Source: Burkholderiales bacterium C2 | Lineage (GTDB): Bacteria > Pseudomonadota > Gammaproteobacteria > Burkholderiales > Burkholderiaceae_C | NCBI GenBank assembly: GCA_005503085.1 | Contig: SCOI01000003.1 | Location: forward strand, 310,001-374,000 | Reading direction: 5' to 3' | Length of the DNA stretch: 64,000 bases | Shown: one piece after another, positions 28,080 to 38,699 of the stretch | Layout of the letters: the number at the start of each line of letters is the position of its first letter | Position numbering within the stretch: position 1 is the stretch's first letter | Made by a program: the position numbers and the translations under genes | The notes under the pieces: model-generated | Database searches by the model: none | The model's input: only the letters and a program-made list of their open reading frames with translations | Told to the model about the DNA's origin: nothing

Positions 28080-28084
28080 GGTGA
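28059..28084 (+). promoter_or_regulatory. GGTGA repeats, candidate MraZ operator
   Basis: Three copies of (T/C)GGTGA are at 28059-28064, 28067-28072 and 28079-28084. MraZ is known to bind short G-rich direct repeats (TGGG/GTGG type) in the mra promoter of several bacteria. The spacing between copies here is uneven (8 and 12 bp), so this is a candidate only. Confidence 0.4.
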
Positions 28085-28107
28085 AAAGTGCAATTTAGTG
28101 GGTCGCT

Positions 28108-28548
28108 GTGGCGAATTTTGTGTTTCAAGGGGCGAGCGCCTTGGCAATGGATGCCAAGGGGCGTTTGGCCGTCCCGACACGCCACCGCGAAGTGCTGCAG
28201 GCGCTGTGCGCCGGCCAGCTGACCATCACCAAGCATCCGGAAGGCTGCCTGATGGTGTTCCCACGCCCGGCCTGGGAAAACTTCCGCGACCGCATCGCGG
28301 CGCTGCCGATGTCGGCCTCGGGCTGGAAGCGGGTGTTCCTCGGCAATGCCCAGGATGTCGAGATCGATGGCGCGGCCCGCGTGCTGATCTCGCCCGAGCT
28401 GCGCGCGGCCGCCGGCCTGCAAAAAGACGTGATGCTGCTGGGCATGGGCAGCCATTTTGAACTCTGGGATGCCCAGGCCTATGCGGCCCATGAGGCGCAG
28501 GTGATGCAGTCCGAACTGCCGGACGCCCTCAAGGACTTCAGCTTCTGA
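28108..28548 (+). CDS. mraZ: Transcriptional regulator MraZ
   Basis: MraZ is a SpoVT/AbrB-like DNA-binding protein that represses the dcw cluster and forms ring oligomers. The 146-residue protein contains two MraZ domains, with the [14 protein letters not shown] motif at about 15-28 and the second repeat [19 protein letters not shown] at about 80-105. The start codon is GTG; the sequence MANFVFQG matches family N-termini. Its stop codon overlaps the rsmH ATG. It is the first gene of an unbroken run to ftsZ. Confidence 0.96.
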   Translation: MANFVFQGASALAMDAKGRLAVPTRHREVLQALCAGQLTITKHPEGCLMVFPRPAWENFRDRIAALPMSASGWKRVFLGNAQDVEIDGAARVLISPELRAAAGLQKDVMLLGMGSHFELWDAQAYAAHEAQVMQSELPDALKDFSF

Positions 28549-29540
28549 TGGACACCGCTGCCACCACTCCCGAGTTCTCCCACACCACGGTGCTGCTGCA
28601 CGAGACCGTCGATGCGGTGCTGACCGCGCCCGATGGCATCTATGTCGATGGCACCTACGGCCGTGGCGGCCACTCGCGCCTGTTGCTGTCCAAGCTCGGG
28701 GAGGGCGGGCGGCTGATCGCGATCGATCGCGATCTCGAGGCCATTGCTGCCGCCACTTCGGGCGAGACGCGGGTCGATGACCCGCGTTTTTCCATCTGTC
28801 ACTCGGCCTTTGCCGAGATGCGGGCGCAGCTCGCGGCGCTGGGCATCGAACAGGTGCAGGGCATTCTTTTGGATCTGGGGGTTTCCAGCCCGCAGATCGA
28901 CAACCCCGAGCGCGGTTTCAGCTTCCGCTTCAGCGGACCGCTGGACATGCGCATGGACACCACCCGCGGCGAAAGTGCCGCGGATTTCCTGGCCCGCGCC
29001 GATGAGCGCCAGATTGCGGAGGTCATACGCAACTATGGGGAAGAACGGTTTGCTTCACAGATTGCAAAGGCGCTTGTTGCTCGCCGGGAAAGCGGGAGTG
29101 CTGTTCGAAGCACCGACGAGCTTTCCAAGGTCGTGGCTGGCGCGGTCAAAACCCGCGAGCCGGGCCAGGACCCTGCAACGCGCACATTTCAAGCGCTTCG
29201 GATTCACGTCAACGCCGAGCTTGAGGAGCTCGAACAAGGGCTGAATGCGGCACTGCGCCTGCTGGCCCCCGGCGGCCGGCTGGCGGTGATCAGCTTCCAT
29301 TCGCTGGAAGACCGCATCGTCAAGAACTTCATCACCGCGCACAGCAAGGAAGTGTTCGATCGCCGCGCGCCCTTTGCCGAGCCTCAGGCGCTGGCGCTGA
29401 CGGCGCTGGGCCGCATCAAGCCCAGCGAGACCGAGGTGCGCGCCAACCCGCGTTCGCGCTCGGCCATCCTGCGCGTGGCCGAACGCACCGAGGCGCCGCT
29501 GCCCGCCGAGCACCACCGTCACAAGGGTGGCAAGCGATGA
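28548..29540 (+). CDS. rsmH: 16S rRNA (cytosine(1402)-N(4))-methyltransferase
   Basis: RsmH (MraW) N4-methylates C1402 of 16S rRNA. The 330-residue protein starts with [15 protein letters not shown] and has the SAM motif [13 protein letters not shown], then the conserved [22 protein letters not shown] and [18 protein letters not shown] motifs. The ATG overlaps the mraZ stop by one base, and the end overlaps ftsL by four. Codons between about 29040 and 29230 use many otherwise rare choices (ctt, gtt, gct, tca, cga), unlike the rest of the gene. Confidence 0.97.
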   Translation: MDTAATTPEFSHTTVLLHETVDAVLTAPDGIYVDGTYGRGGHSRLLLSKLGEGGRLIAIDRDLEAIAAATSGETRVDDPRFSICHSAFAEMRAQLAALGIEQVQGILLDLGVSSPQIDNPERGFSFRFSGPLDMRMDTTRGESAADFLARADERQIAEVIRNYGEERFASQIAKALVARRESGSAVRSTDELSKVVAGAVKTREPGQDPATRTFQALRIHVNAELEELEQGLNAALRLLAPGGRLAVISFHSLEDRIVKNFITAHSKEVFDRRAPFAEPQALALTALGRIKPSETEVRANPRSRSAILRVAERTEAPLPAEHHRHKGGKR

Positions 29541-29824
29541 GCCGGCTGAACCTGCTGCTGCTCGTGGCCGTGCTGGTCAGCGGCATGCTGCTGGTGCGCA
29601 GCGCCTATGACTCGCGCCGCCTGTTCACCGCGCTGGACCGCTCGCAGGCCGAGGCCCGGCGCCTGGAGGCCGACAGCCAGCGCCTGCAGGCCGAGCGCCA
29701 TGCGCAGGCGACCAATCTGCGTGTCGAGCAGGTGGCCCGCGAGCGCCTGCGCATGCAGACCATCACGCCGGCGCTGACCCAGGTGGTCGAGGGCGGCCGT
29801 GCCGCCTCGGGAGTGCAGCGATGA
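29537..29824 (+). CDS. ftsL: Cell division protein FtsL
   Basis: The 95-residue bitopic membrane protein has one transmembrane helix at about 3-20 ([17 protein letters not shown]) and a periplasmic coiled coil rich in Arg, Glu, Leu and Gln (about 30-75). FtsL forms the FtsQLB complex that activates septal synthesis. The call rests on size, topology and position between rsmH and ftsI, which is diagnostic. Four-base overlaps join both neighbours. Confidence 0.93.
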   Translation: MSRLNLLLLVAVLVSGMLLVRSAYDSRRLFTALDRSQAEARRLEADSQRLQAERHAQATNLRVEQVARERLRMQTITPALTQVVEGGRAASGVQR

Positions 29825-31614
29825 GCTGGTGGCGCCCCGAAGCGGGCCGTGGCGCCGGCGCGCGCGCGCTCAATACCCGCAGCGTCAGCTATTCCAGCAG
29901 CCCGCTGCTGGCCTCGAAGACGCCGCCCTGGCGTTCGCGCTTTCTGGTCGCCCTGGTCGGGCTGGGCTTTGTCGGCCTGCTGGGCCGGGCCGTCTATGTG
30001 CAGTTCATCGCGGCCGACTTCTATCAGCGCCAGGGCGAGGCCCGCTATGCCCACACGATGGAGCTGCCGGCCAGCCGCGGGCGCATCGTCGACCGCAAGG
30101 GCCAGGTGCTGGCCACCAGCGTCGCCGTGCCCTCGGTCTGGGCGATCCCCAAGGAGGTCGATGCCGATCCGGCCAAGCGCCGCGCGCTGGCCAAGATCCT
30201 CGGCATCAGTGCCAAGGAGCTGGAGAAGAAGCTTGATCCGGCCACCCGCTTCGTCTGGCTCAAGCGCCAGGCCGATGACGACACCGCCGCCCAGATCAAG
30301 GCGCTGGCGCTGAAGGGCGTGTTCCAGGATCGCGAGTACAAGCGCAAGTATCCGGAAGGCGAGGCCGCCGCCCATGTGGTGGGCTTCACCAATATCGAGG
30401 AGCGCGGCCAGGAGGGCATTGAGCTGGCCTTCCAGAAGGACCTGCAGGGTCGTGACGGCTCGCGCTCGGTGGTGCGTGACCGGCTGGGGCGTGTCGTCGA
30501 GGACATCGGCGAGAGCCTGCCGGCCGTCAATGGCCGCGACATCGATCTGTCGGTCGACTCCAAGGTGCAGTTCTTCGCCTACCAGCGGGTGCGCGATGCG
30601 GTGGCCGAGCACAAGGCCAAGGCTGGCTCGGTGGTGGTGCTGGATGTGCAGACCGGCGAGGTGCTGGCCCTGGCCAACTACCCCAGCTACAACCCGGGTG
30701 ATCGCAAGAACCTCAGTGGCGCCCAGCTGCGCAACCGCGCGCTGACTGATATCTTCGAGCCCGGCTCGACGATGAAGCCCTTCATCGCCGCGCTGGCGCT
30801 GGAGAGTGGCCGGGTACGGCCCGACACCATCATCAATGTCGCACCGCGCAGCGTCAATATCAGCGGCTGGTCGCCGACCGATGCCCATGTCTACGGCGAT
30901 CTGACGGTGGCCGGCGTGATCCAGAAGTCCAGCAATATCGGCACGGTCAAGATGGCCATGCAGATGCCGGCGCGCGAGATGCACGAGATGTTCACCGCCA
31001 TCGGCCTGGGCCAGCGTCCGCAGCTGGCCTTCCCCGGCGCAGTGACCGGCAAGCTGCGGCCCTACAAGAGCTGGCGCCCGATCGAGCAGGCGACGATGAG
31101 CTATGGCTATGGCCTGTCGGCCTCGCTGTTCCAGCTCGCGCGCGCCTACACCGTGTTCGCGCGCGACGGCGAGGTGCTGCCGGTCACGATGATCAAGCAG
31201 CCCGAGGGCGAGGTGGCCCACGGCATCAAGGTGTTCTCGCCCAAGACCGCGCAGCAGGTGCGCGAGATGCTGCAGCTGGCGGCCGCGCCCGGCGGTACCG
31301 CGCCGATGGCCCAGGTCAGCGGCTACAGCGTCGGCGGCAAGTCCGGCACCGCGCACAAGCAGGAAGGCAAGGGCTATACCAACAAGTACCGCTCCTGGTT
31401 TGTCGGCATCGCGCCGATCTCCAAGCCCCGTATCGTCGTCGCGGTGATGCTGGACGAGCCCAGCACCGGCGTCTATTTCGGTGGTCGGGTGGCCGGTCCG
31501 GTGTTCAGCCAGGTGGTGGCGCAAAGCCTGCGGCTGCTGAACGTGCCGCCCGACCTGGAGGTCAAACCGCAAATCATGGCCAAGCACGAGCTGGCCGTGG
31601 ACGAGAGTTTTTGA
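29821..31614 (+). CDS. ftsI: Peptidoglycan D,D-transpeptidase FtsI (PBP3)
   Basis: FtsI cross-links septal peptidoglycan. The 597-residue class B penicillin-binding protein has a transmembrane helix at about 40-62, the N-terminal pedestal domain (ASRGRIVDRKGQVLA) and the transpeptidase domain. Catalytic motifs are complete: S316 in GSTMKPF, SSN in QKSSNIGTVK, and KSGT starting at K507 (GGKSGTAHKQ). It lies downstream of ftsL and four bases before the murE start. Confidence 0.97.
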   Translation: MSWWRPEAGRGAGARALNTRSVSYSSSPLLASKTPPWRSRFLVALVGLGFVGLLGRAVYVQFIAADFYQRQGEARYAHTMELPASRGRIVDRKGQVLATSVAVPSVWAIPKEVDADPAKRRALAKILGISAKELEKKLDPATRFVWLKRQADDDTAAQIKALALKGVFQDREYKRKYPEGEAAAHVVGFTNIEERGQEGIELAFQKDLQGRDGSRSVVRDRLGRVVEDIGESLPAVNGRDIDLSVDSKVQFFAYQRVRDAVAEHKAKAGSVVVLDVQTGEVLALANYPSYNPGDRKNLSGAQLRNRALTDIFEPGSTMKPFIAALALESGRVRPDTIINVAPRSVNISGWSPTDAHVYGDLTVAGVIQKSSNIGTVKMAMQMPAREMHEMFTAIGLGQRPQLAFPGAVTGKLRPYKSWRPIEQATMSYGYGLSASLFQLARAYTVFARDGEVLPVTMIKQPEGEVAHGIKVFSPKTAQQVREMLQLAAAPGGTAPMAQVSGYSVGGKSGTAHKQEGKGYTNKYRSWFVGIAPISKPRIVVAVMLDEPSTGVYFGGRVAGPVFSQVVAQSLRLLNVPPDLEVKPQIMAKHELAVDESF

Positions 31615-31616
31615 TC

Positions 31617-33119
31617 ATGCCCATCACCCGACTCAAATCCCCCGAGGCTGCGGCCCGCTGGCTGCGCGAGTGGACCACCGGAGCGCTGCGCAGCGACAGC
31701 CGGCTGGTGGCGCCAGGCGATGCCTTCATCGCCTGGCCCGGCTATGCGCAGGACGGCCGCGCCCATGTGCGCGCGGCGCTGGCCGCCGGTGCCGCGACCT
31801 GCCTGGTCGAGGCCGAAGGTGTCGAGGCCTTTGATTTCAATGACGCCCGCGTCGCCGCGCTGCCGGGCTTGAAGGCCTGCACCGGCCGTATCGCGGCCGA
31901 GTACTTCGAGCATCCCAGCGAGGCTGGCCTGCAGGTGATCGCCAGCACCGGCACCAATGGCAAGACCTCGACCGCCTGGTGGGTGGCCCAGATCCTGGGC
32001 GCGCTGGGCCGGCGCTGCGGCGTGGTCGGCACCTTGGGTATCGGCGAGCCGCCGCTGGGCGCAGCGCCGGGCCATATCGTCAACACCGGGCTGACGACGC
32101 CCGATCCGGTGCAGCTGCAGGCGGGATTTCGCCGCATGCTGGATGCCGGCTTTGCAGCCTGCGCGATCGAGGCCTCGTCGATCGGGCTCAATGAGCAGCG
32201 CCTGGCCGGCACGCGCATCGCGGTGGCACTGCTCACCAATTTCACCCAGGACCATCTGGACTACCACGGGACTATGGCCGCCTATTGGGAAGCCAAGCGC
32301 GCGCTGTTCGACTGGCCGGGCCTGCGCGCCGCCGTGCTCAATCTGGACGACCCCAAGGGCGGCGAGCTGGCCGCCGCGCTCACCAACAAGCTCGATGTCT
32401 GGACCTATGCGGTCAATGGCCCGGCGCGCCTGTCGGCCCATGGTCTGCATTACCGCGATGGCGGCCTGGCCTTCGAGCTGCATGAAGGCCAGCAGGTGCT
32501 GACGGTGCAGACCGGCCTGATCGGCGACTACAACGTCGCCAATCTGCTGGCCGTGATCGCCAGCCTGCGGTCGCTGGGCCTGGATCTGGCCGATATCGTC
32601 GGCGCCGTACCCCAGATCAGCCCGGTGCCGGGCCGCATGCAGCGGGTCGGCGACGGACTGGGCCGGCCGCAGGCGGTGGTCGACTATGCCCACACGCCCG
32701 ATGCGCTGGACAAGGCGCTCTCGGCGCTGCGCCCGCTGGCGGTGGCCCGCGGCGGCAAGCTCATCGCGGTGTTCGGCTGCGGCGGCAACCGCGATCCGGG
32801 CAAGCGCCCCCTGATGGGGGCGATCGCCGGCCGCCTGGCCGACGCCGTCGTGCTGACCAGTGACAACCCGCGCAAGGAGCCGCCCGCACAGATCCTGGCC
32901 CAGATTGCCGAGGGCTTGAGCGGCGTGGCGCACCAGGTCGTCGAGGACCGGCGCGCGGCCATTGCGGCGGCGATTGGCCAAGCCGATGCGCGCGATGTCG
33001 TGCTGATCGCCGGCAAGGGCCATGAGGACTACCAGGAGATCGCCGGTGCGCGCCAGCCCTTCTCCGATGTGGCCGAGGCGCAGCAAGCGCAGGCCCGCTG
33101 GACCGGAGAACAGCCATGA
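31617..33119 (+). CDS. murE: UDP-N-acetylmuramoyl-L-alanyl-D-glutamate--2,6-diaminopimelate ligase
   Basis: MurE adds meso-diaminopimelate to the UDP-MurNAc dipeptide. I start at the ATG at 31617 (500 residues) rather than the in-frame TTG at 31611. The ATP motif GTNGKT is at 112-117. The amino-acid selector motif DNPRKEPP is of the DNPR type known for enzymes using meso-DAP, which fits a Gram-negative wall. The end overlaps murF by four bases. Confidence 0.96.
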   Translation: MPITRLKSPEAAARWLREWTTGALRSDSRLVAPGDAFIAWPGYAQDGRAHVRAALAAGAATCLVEAEGVEAFDFNDARVAALPGLKACTGRIAAEYFEHPSEAGLQVIASTGTNGKTSTAWWVAQILGALGRRCGVVGTLGIGEPPLGAAPGHIVNTGLTTPDPVQLQAGFRRMLDAGFAACAIEASSIGLNEQRLAGTRIAVALLTNFTQDHLDYHGTMAAYWEAKRALFDWPGLRAAVLNLDDPKGGELAAALTNKLDVWTYAVNGPARLSAHGLHYRDGGLAFELHEGQQVLTVQTGLIGDYNVANLLAVIASLRSLGLDLADIVGAVPQISPVPGRMQRVGDGLGRPQAVVDYAHTPDALDKALSALRPLAVARGGKLIAVFGCGGNRDPGKRPLMGAIAGRLADAVVLTSDNPRKEPPAQILAQIAEGLSGVAHQVVEDRRAAIAAAIGQADARDVVLIAGKGHEDYQEIAGARQPFSDVAEAQQAQARWTGEQP

Positions 33120-34549
33120 GCGCAGCCCTGATGACACTGGCCCAGGCCCACCATCTGCTGCAGGCGGCGCTGCCGCAGGCGCGGCTGGTCGGTAACGGCC
33201 AGATCGAGATCGCCCGCGTGCACAGCGACACCCGCACGCTGCGCGCCGGTGATCTGTTCGTCGCGCTGCGCGGCGAGCGCTTCGATGCGCATGACTTTCT
33301 GCCGCAGGCCGCGGCCAGCGGCGCGGTGGCGGTGATCGCCGAGCGCGGCGTGGCCGAGGCCGGCCTGTCCGGCATCGAGGTGCCCGATGCCAAGCAGGCG
33401 CTGGGTCTGCTGGCGACGGCCTGGCGCAGCCATTGCCATCTGCCGCTGATCGCGGTGACCGGCAGCAATGGCAAGACCACGGTGACGCAGATGATCGCCA
33501 GCATTCTGCGGGCCTGGCTGGGCCCGGCCTCGCTGGCCACCGAAGGCAATTACAACAACGATATCGGCGTGCCGCTGACGCTCTTGCGGCTGCGCCAGGA
33601 CGATGCCGTCTGGCACCGTGCCGCCGTGGTCGAGCTGGGCATGAATCACCCCGGCGAGATCGCCCCGCTGGCGGCGATGGCCCGGCCCACCGTGGCCCTG
33701 GTGACCAATGCGCAGCGCGAGCACCAGGAATTCCTGCAGACGGTCGAGGCGGCCGCGCGCGAGAACGGCGCAGCGATCGAGGCCCTGGGTGCGGCCGGTG
33801 TCGCGGTGTTTCCGGCCGAAGACGCTTGCGCGCCGATCTGGCACGCGATGGCCGGCCAGCGCGCCATGCTCAGCTTCGCGCTGCAGGGCCAGGCCGATGT
33901 GACCGGCCGTGCAGCCTGGGTACAGGGCAGCGAGACCCAAGGCGCCGGCCATTGGGCCCTGGAGCTGCACACGCCGGCCGGTGACGCGCCGGTGGCGCTG
34001 CGCGTGGCCGGTCTGCACAACGTCCGCAATGCCCTGGCCGCCGCCGCCAGCGCGCTGGCCGCCGGCGCACCGCTGGCCGCCATCGTCCGCGGCCTGGAGA
34101 GTTTCGAGCCGGTCAAGGGCCGCTCGCAGCTCAAGAGCCTGAGCCGCCAGCGCGTCACGCTGATCGATGACAGCTACAACGCCAACCCCGACAGCGTGCG
34201 CGCCGCCATCGATGTGCTGGCCGATTTGCCGGGCGCCTCCTGGCTGATCCTCGGCGATATGGGCGAGGTCGGCAGCCAGGGGCCGGAGTTTCACCGCGAG
34301 GTCGGCGCCTATGCGGCCGAGCGCGGCGTGGCCGCCTTCTGGGCGGCCGGCAGCGCCTGCGCCGACGCGGCCGGCGCCTATGGCGGCGGCGCCCGCCATT
34401 TCGACACGACCGAGGTGCTGATCGCGGCGCTGGCCGAAGCGCCTCGGGTCAAGAACATTCTCGTCAAGGGTTCACGTTTCATGCAGATGGAAAGAGTCGT
34501 CGCCGCCTTGCTGGCACAGGATCAGGAGGGCGCGAACCATGCTGCTTAG
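33116..34549 (+). CDS. murF: UDP-N-acetylmuramoyl-tripeptide--D-alanyl-D-alanine ligase
   Basis: MurF adds the D-Ala-D-Ala dipeptide, completing the cytoplasmic UDP-MurNAc pentapeptide. The 477-residue protein has the ATP motif GSNGKT at 116-121, the central motif [15 protein letters not shown] that is characteristic of MurF, and [16 protein letters not shown] in the C-terminal domain. It overlaps murE by four bases and mraY by 11 bases. Confidence 0.96.
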   Translation: MSAALMTLAQAHHLLQAALPQARLVGNGQIEIARVHSDTRTLRAGDLFVALRGERFDAHDFLPQAAASGAVAVIAERGVAEAGLSGIEVPDAKQALGLLATAWRSHCHLPLIAVTGSNGKTTVTQMIASILRAWLGPASLATEGNYNNDIGVPLTLLRLRQDDAVWHRAAVVELGMNHPGEIAPLAAMARPTVALVTNAQREHQEFLQTVEAAARENGAAIEALGAAGVAVFPAEDACAPIWHAMAGQRAMLSFALQGQADVTGRAAWVQGSETQGAGHWALELHTPAGDAPVALRVAGLHNVRNALAAAASALAAGAPLAAIVRGLESFEPVKGRSQLKSLSRQRVTLIDDSYNANPDSVRAAIDVLADLPGASWLILGDMGEVGSQGPEFHREVGAYAAERGVAAFWAAGSACADAAGAYGGGARHFDTTEVLIAALAEAPRVKNILVKGSRFMQMERVVAALLAQDQEGANHAA

Positions 34550-35717
34550 TCTGGCCCTATGGCTGCAGGGCCTGTATCCGGACCTGGGTTTCCTGCGCGT
34601 GTTCCAGTACCTGACCTTCCGCGCGGTGATGGCGGCGATGACGGCCTTGCTGATCGGCCTGGCCTTCGGCCCCTGGGTGATACGCCGTCTGACCGCGATG
34701 AAGATCGGTCAGCCGATCCGCGAGTACGGCGTGCAGCAGCATCTGGTCAAGAGCGGCACGCCGACCATGGGTGGCGTGCTGATACTGATAGGCATCGGGG
34801 TCTCGACCCTGTTGTGGTTCGACTGGAGCAACCGTTTCGTCTGGGTTGTGATGCTGGTGACCATGGGTTTTGGCGCGGTGGGCTGGGTCGACGACTGGCG
34901 CAAGGTGGTCGACAAGAACCCCGAGGGCATGCGCAGCCGTGAGAAGTTCTTCTGGCAGTCGCTGATCGGTCTGGTGGCCGCCCTCTACCTGGCCTTCAGC
35001 GTCTCCGAGACCTCGATCCTGGGTGTGATCGAGCTGTTCGCCCGCTGGGTGCAAAGCGGCTTCTCGACCGAGCTGCCGCCCAAGGCCGATCTGATCGTGC
35101 CCTTCTTCAAGACGGTCAGCTACCCGCTGGGCGTGTTCGGCTTTATCGGTCTGTCCTACTTCGTCATCGTCGGCACCAGCAATGCGGTGAACTTTACCGA
35201 CGGCCTGGACGGCCTGGCCATCATGCCGGTGGTGCTGGTGGGCTCGGCGCTGGGCCTGTTTGCCTACCTGACCGGCTCGAGCATCTACTCGAAGTACCTG
35301 CTGCTGCCCTATATCCCCGGCGCTGGCGAGTTGCTGATCTTCTGCGCCGCGATGGCGGGGGCGGGTCTTGCCTTCCTGTGGTTCAACACCCACCCGGCCC
35401 AGGTCTTCATGGGCGATGTGGGCGCGCTCTCGCTGGGCGGCGCCCTGGGCACCCTGGCCGTGATCACGCGCCAGGAAATCGTGCTGGGCATCATGGGCGG
35501 CGTGTTCGTCGCCGAGGTGCTGTCGGTGATGCTGCAGGTCAGCTGGTTCAAGTACACGAAGAAGAAATTCGGCACCGGCCGGCGCATCTTCAAGATGGCG
35601 CCGCTGCACCACCATTTCGAGAAATCGGGCTGGAAGGAGACCCAGGTGGTCGTGCGCTTCTGGATCATCACGATGCTGCTGTGCCTGGTCGGCCTGGCCA
35701 GCCTGAAACTGAGGTGA
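34539..35717 (+). CDS. mraY: Phospho-N-acetylmuramoyl-pentapeptide-transferase
   Basis: MraY transfers phospho-MurNAc-pentapeptide to undecaprenyl phosphate to make lipid I. The 392-residue protein is a polytopic membrane enzyme with about ten helices. Conserved motifs are [36 protein letters not shown], and [14 protein letters not shown] near the end, the His-rich loop diagnostic of MraY. It starts inside the 3' end of murF, and murD follows eight bases later. Confidence 0.97.
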   Translation: MLLSLALWLQGLYPDLGFLRVFQYLTFRAVMAAMTALLIGLAFGPWVIRRLTAMKIGQPIREYGVQQHLVKSGTPTMGGVLILIGIGVSTLLWFDWSNRFVWVVMLVTMGFGAVGWVDDWRKVVDKNPEGMRSREKFFWQSLIGLVAALYLAFSVSETSILGVIELFARWVQSGFSTELPPKADLIVPFFKTVSYPLGVFGFIGLSYFVIVGTSNAVNFTDGLDGLAIMPVVLVGSALGLFAYLTGSSIYSKYLLLPYIPGAGELLIFCAAMAGAGLAFLWFNTHPAQVFMGDVGALSLGGALGTLAVITRQEIVLGIMGGVFVAEVLSVMLQVSWFKYTKKKFGTGRRIFKMAPLHHHFEKSGWKETQVVVRFWIITMLLCLVGLASLKLR

Positions 35718-35724
35718 TCGCGCG

Positions 35725-37446
35725 ATGAAGCATCTGCAAGGACTCAAGGTACTGGTGCTCGGCCTGGGTGACTCCGGCCTGGCGATGGCTGCCTGGGTCC
35801 GGCGCTGCGGCGGCGAAGCGCGAGTCTGGGACTCGCGCGAGGCCCCGCCGCAGCTGGCGGCGCTGCGCGAGCAGCTGCCCGAGGTCGAGTTCATTCATGG
35901 CGAGCTGCCCGAGTCCGCACTGAACGGCGTGCAGCTCGTGCTGAAGAGCCCGGGCCTGTCTCCGCTGGATGTGCGGCTGCTGCCGCTGCTGACTCTGGCG
36001 CAGGGCACCGGCGTGCCGGTGCAGGGCGAGCTGGACCTGTTTGCCCGTGCGCTGGCCGATCTGAAGGCCGAGCGCCGCTACGAGCCGGCCGTGCTGGCCA
36101 TCACCGGCACCAATGGCAAGACCACGACCACCAGCATGTGCGCCCAGCTGGTCGAGCGCTGCGGCCGTCGCGTCGTGATGGCCGGCAATATCGGCCCCAG
36201 CATGCTGACGACCTTGGGCGCGGCGCTGGATCTGGAGCCGGCCGCCGAGCCCGTGCTGCCGCCCGAGCCGACCGAGACGGTTGCTGATGACAGCTCGGAT
36301 GCGCCGGATGCGCCGGTCGTCGCTGAACAGACGGTGCTGGAGAGCATCGATGCGATGCTGGACGAGGCTCCGCTGCCGATCAAGCCGCCGCCGCCCAAGC
36401 CAGCCGTCTTTGAACATCTGCCCGAGGTCTGGGTGCTGGAGCTGTCCAGCTTCCAGCTCGACACCGTGCAGGGCTTCGAGCCCACCGCCGCAACGGTGCT
36501 GAACCTGACCCAGGACCATCTGGACTGGCATGGCGATATGGCCGCCTACGGCCGCGCCAAGGCCCGCATCTTCGGCACCGAGATCGACAGCCCGACGGTG
36601 ATGGTGATCAACCGCGACGATGCGCTGGTCGAGGCCATGGTGCCGGCGCCGGTCAAGGTGCAGCAGGGGCGCGGCCGGCCGGCCAAGCTGGTCGCGCGCA
36701 AGGTGGTGCGCTTCGGTCTCGACGCGCCGCGCCATCCGGGCGATTTCGGCCTGGTGCAGGAGGCCGGCATGAGCTGGCTGGTGCGCGCCCGCGAGGCCGA
36801 TGAGACGATCAAGAAGAAAAAGGGCGAGGACGAGGAAGAGCTGCTGATCCAGCGCCTGATGCCGGCCGATGCGCTGCGTGTGCGCGGCCGCCACAACGCC
36901 GCCAATGCGCTGGCGGCCCTGGCCCTGGCCAGCGCGGCCGGCTGCCCGCTGGCGCCGATGCTGCACGGGCTGCGCGAGTATCGCGGCGAGCCGCACCGGG
37001 TCGAGCATGTCGGCGCGATCAAGGGCGTGGACTTCTATGACGATTCCAAGGGCACCAATGTCGGCGCCACCGTCGCGGCCATCACCGGCCTGGGTGCGGA
37101 CCGTGCGCCGGCCCAACTGGTCGTGATCCTCGGTGGTGACGGCAAGGGCCAGGATTTCGGCCCGCTGCGCGAGCCGGTGGCCCGCCATGCGCGCGCCGTG
37201 GCCTTGATCGGCCGCGACGGCCCGCAGATCGCAGCCGCGCTGCAGCACAGCGGCGTGACGATGCAGGCGCATGAGACGCTGGAGGCCGCCACCGCCTGGT
37301 GCCTGGCCCAGGCCCGCAGCGGCGACAGCGTGCTCCTGAGCCCGGCCTGCGCCAGCCTCGATATGTTCCGCAACTATGGTCACCGCGCCGAGGTCTTTGT
37401 CGCCGCGGTACAGGCCCTGGCCCAGGACGAGGGGCTGTCGCTATGA
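35725..37446 (+). CDS. murD: UDP-N-acetylmuramoyl-L-alanine--D-glutamate ligase, with lineage-type insertions
   Basis: MurD adds D-Glu to UDP-MurNAc-L-Ala. At 573 residues it is far longer than E. coli MurD (about 440). The ATP motif GTNGKTTTT and the [13 protein letters not shown] and [14 protein letters not shown] motifs are intact, so it should be active. The extra length is mostly a Pro/Glu/Ala-rich insertion at about 168-231 between the ATP loop and the LSSFQL motif, and a second one at about 308-380 that includes the charged run [14 protein letters not shown]. Both keep the frame and the local codon bias. It overlaps ftsW by four bases. Confidence 0.95.
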   Translation: MKHLQGLKVLVLGLGDSGLAMAAWVRRCGGEARVWDSREAPPQLAALREQLPEVEFIHGELPESALNGVQLVLKSPGLSPLDVRLLPLLTLAQGTGVPVQGELDLFARALADLKAERRYEPAVLAITGTNGKTTTTSMCAQLVERCGRRVVMAGNIGPSMLTTLGAALDLEPAAEPVLPPEPTETVADDSSDAPDAPVVAEQTVLESIDAMLDEAPLPIKPPPPKPAVFEHLPEVWVLELSSFQLDTVQGFEPTAATVLNLTQDHLDWHGDMAAYGRAKARIFGTEIDSPTVMVINRDDALVEAMVPAPVKVQQGRGRPAKLVARKVVRFGLDAPRHPGDFGLVQEAGMSWLVRAREADETIKKKKGEDEEELLIQRLMPADALRVRGRHNAANALAALALASAAGCPLAPMLHGLREYRGEPHRVEHVGAIKGVDFYDDSKGTNVGATVAAITGLGADRAPAQLVVILGGDGKGQDFGPLREPVARHARAVALIGRDGPQIAAALQHSGVTMQAHETLEAATAWCLAQARSGDSVLLSPACASLDMFRNYGHRAEVFVAAVQALAQDEGLSL

Positions 37447-38699
37447 ACGCCGTGCTGCAAAACTGGCGCGAACGCCTGCTGGGCCTGATCCGGCGCGATG
37501 GTGGCAAGGGCGGCGAGGTACCGGTGCGCGACTGGGTCAGCGTGTCCTCGGGCCAGCCGACCAAGCTGGCCGGCTTCGACACGACCCTGGCCTGGGTCGT
37601 GGTGTGCCTGCTGGCGCTGGGCCTGCTGATGGTGTACTCCGCCTCGATCGCGCTGCCCGACAACCCCAAGTTCAGCCGCTATCTGCCCACCCATTTCCTG
37701 GTGCGCCATGTGGTGGCGATCGCGCTGGGCCTGCTGGCGGCGCTGGTGGTGGTGCAGGTGCCGGTGGCCAGCTGGGAGCGCGCCGCGCCCTGGCTGTTTG
37801 TCGCGGCCCTGGTGCTGCTGATCGCGGTGCTGATCCCGGGCGTCGGCAAGGGCGTCAACGGCGCGCGCCGCTGGCTGCCGCTGGGGCTGATGAACTTCCA
37901 GCCTTCCGAGCTGGGCAAGCTGGCGATGGCCATGTATGCGGCCAGCTATATGGTGCGCAAGATGGACGTGAAGGAGAACTTCTTCCGCGCCGTTTGGCCC
38001 ATGGTGGTGGCGCTGGGCGTGGTCGGCGTGCTGCTGCTGGCCGAGCCGGACATGGGTGCCTTCATGGTGATCGCCGCGATCGCGATGGGCATCCTGTTCC
38101 TGGGCGGCGTCAACGGCCGCATGTTCTTCCTGATCGTCGCGGTGCTGGTCGGTGCCTTTGTGCTGATGATCACCTTCAGCGAGTTCCGCCGCGAGCGCAT
38201 CTTTGCCTACCTCGATCCCTGGAACGAGAAGTACGCCCAGGGCAAGGCCTATCAGCTGACCCATTCGCTGATCGCCTTCGGCCGCGGCGAGCTGTTCGGC
38301 CAGGGCCTGGGCTCCAGCGTCGAGAAGCTGCACTACCTGCCCGAGGCCCATACCGACTTCCTTCTGGCCGTGATCGGCGAGGAGCTGGGCCTGGCCGGCG
38401 TGATCGTCGTGATCACCGCCTTCTTCTGGATGTCGCGCCGGCTCTTTCACATCGGCCGCCAGGCGATCGCGCTGGACCGCGTGTTCGCCGGCCTCTATGC
38501 CCAGGGCATAGGCATCTGGATGGGCGGCCAGGCCTTCATCAATATGGGCGTGAACCTCGGCGCCTTGCCGACCAAGGGCCTGACCCTGCCGCTGATGAGC
38601 TTCGGCGGCTCGGCGATCCTGATGAACTGTGTGGCGCTGGCGATTGCGTTGAGAATCGATCTAGAGAACCGGCAGCTGATGCGCGGGGGACGGGCATGA
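37443..38699 (+). CDS. ftsW: Peptidoglycan glycosyltransferase FtsW
   Basis: FtsW is the SEDS-family septal peptidoglycan polymerase that works with FtsI. I use the ATG at 37443, overlapping the murD stop (418 residues). About 10 transmembrane segments follow a basic cytoplasmic N-terminus of about 45 residues. Typical motifs are [65 protein letters not shown] (split here over about 38250-38360) and [17 protein letters not shown]. It overlaps murG by four bases. Confidence 0.96.
   Translation: MNAVLQNWRERLLGLIRRDGGKGGEVPVRDWVSVSSGQPTKLAGFDTTLAWVVVCLLALGLLMVYSASIALPDNPKFSRYLPTHFLVRHVVAIALGLLAALVVVQVPVASWERAAPWLFVAALVLLIAVLIPGVGKGVNGARRWLPLGLMNFQPSELGKLAMAMYAASYMVRKMDVKENFFRAVWPMVVALGVVGVLLLAEPDMGAFMVIAAIAMGILFLGGVNGRMFFLIVAVLVGAFVLMITFSEFRRERIFAYLDPWNEKYAQGKAYQLTHSLIAFGRGELFGQGLGSSVEKLHYLPEAHTDFLLAVIGEELGLAGVIVVITAFFWMSRRLFHIGRQAIALDRVFAGLYAQGIGIWMGGQAFINMGVNLGALPTKGLTLPLMSFGGSAILMNCVALAIALRIDLENRQLMRGGRA

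Larger units (their letters stand above)
27827..28107 (+). other. Intergenic region before mraZ
   Basis: This 281-bp region holds two GC-rich stem-loops without T-tracts (27832-27849, and 27870-27887 with arms cagcccc/ggggctg). A 7-bp stem-loop at 27940-27961, followed by a T-rich run, may end the kinase transcript. The mraZ promoter lies at 28051-28079. The stretch 27900-28100 is clearly more A/T-rich than the surrounding genes. Confidence 0.55.

Noticed and set aside
29605-33137. Long minus-strand frames opposite ftsI and murE
   Set aside because: Antisense shadows of the dcw cluster, without motifs.
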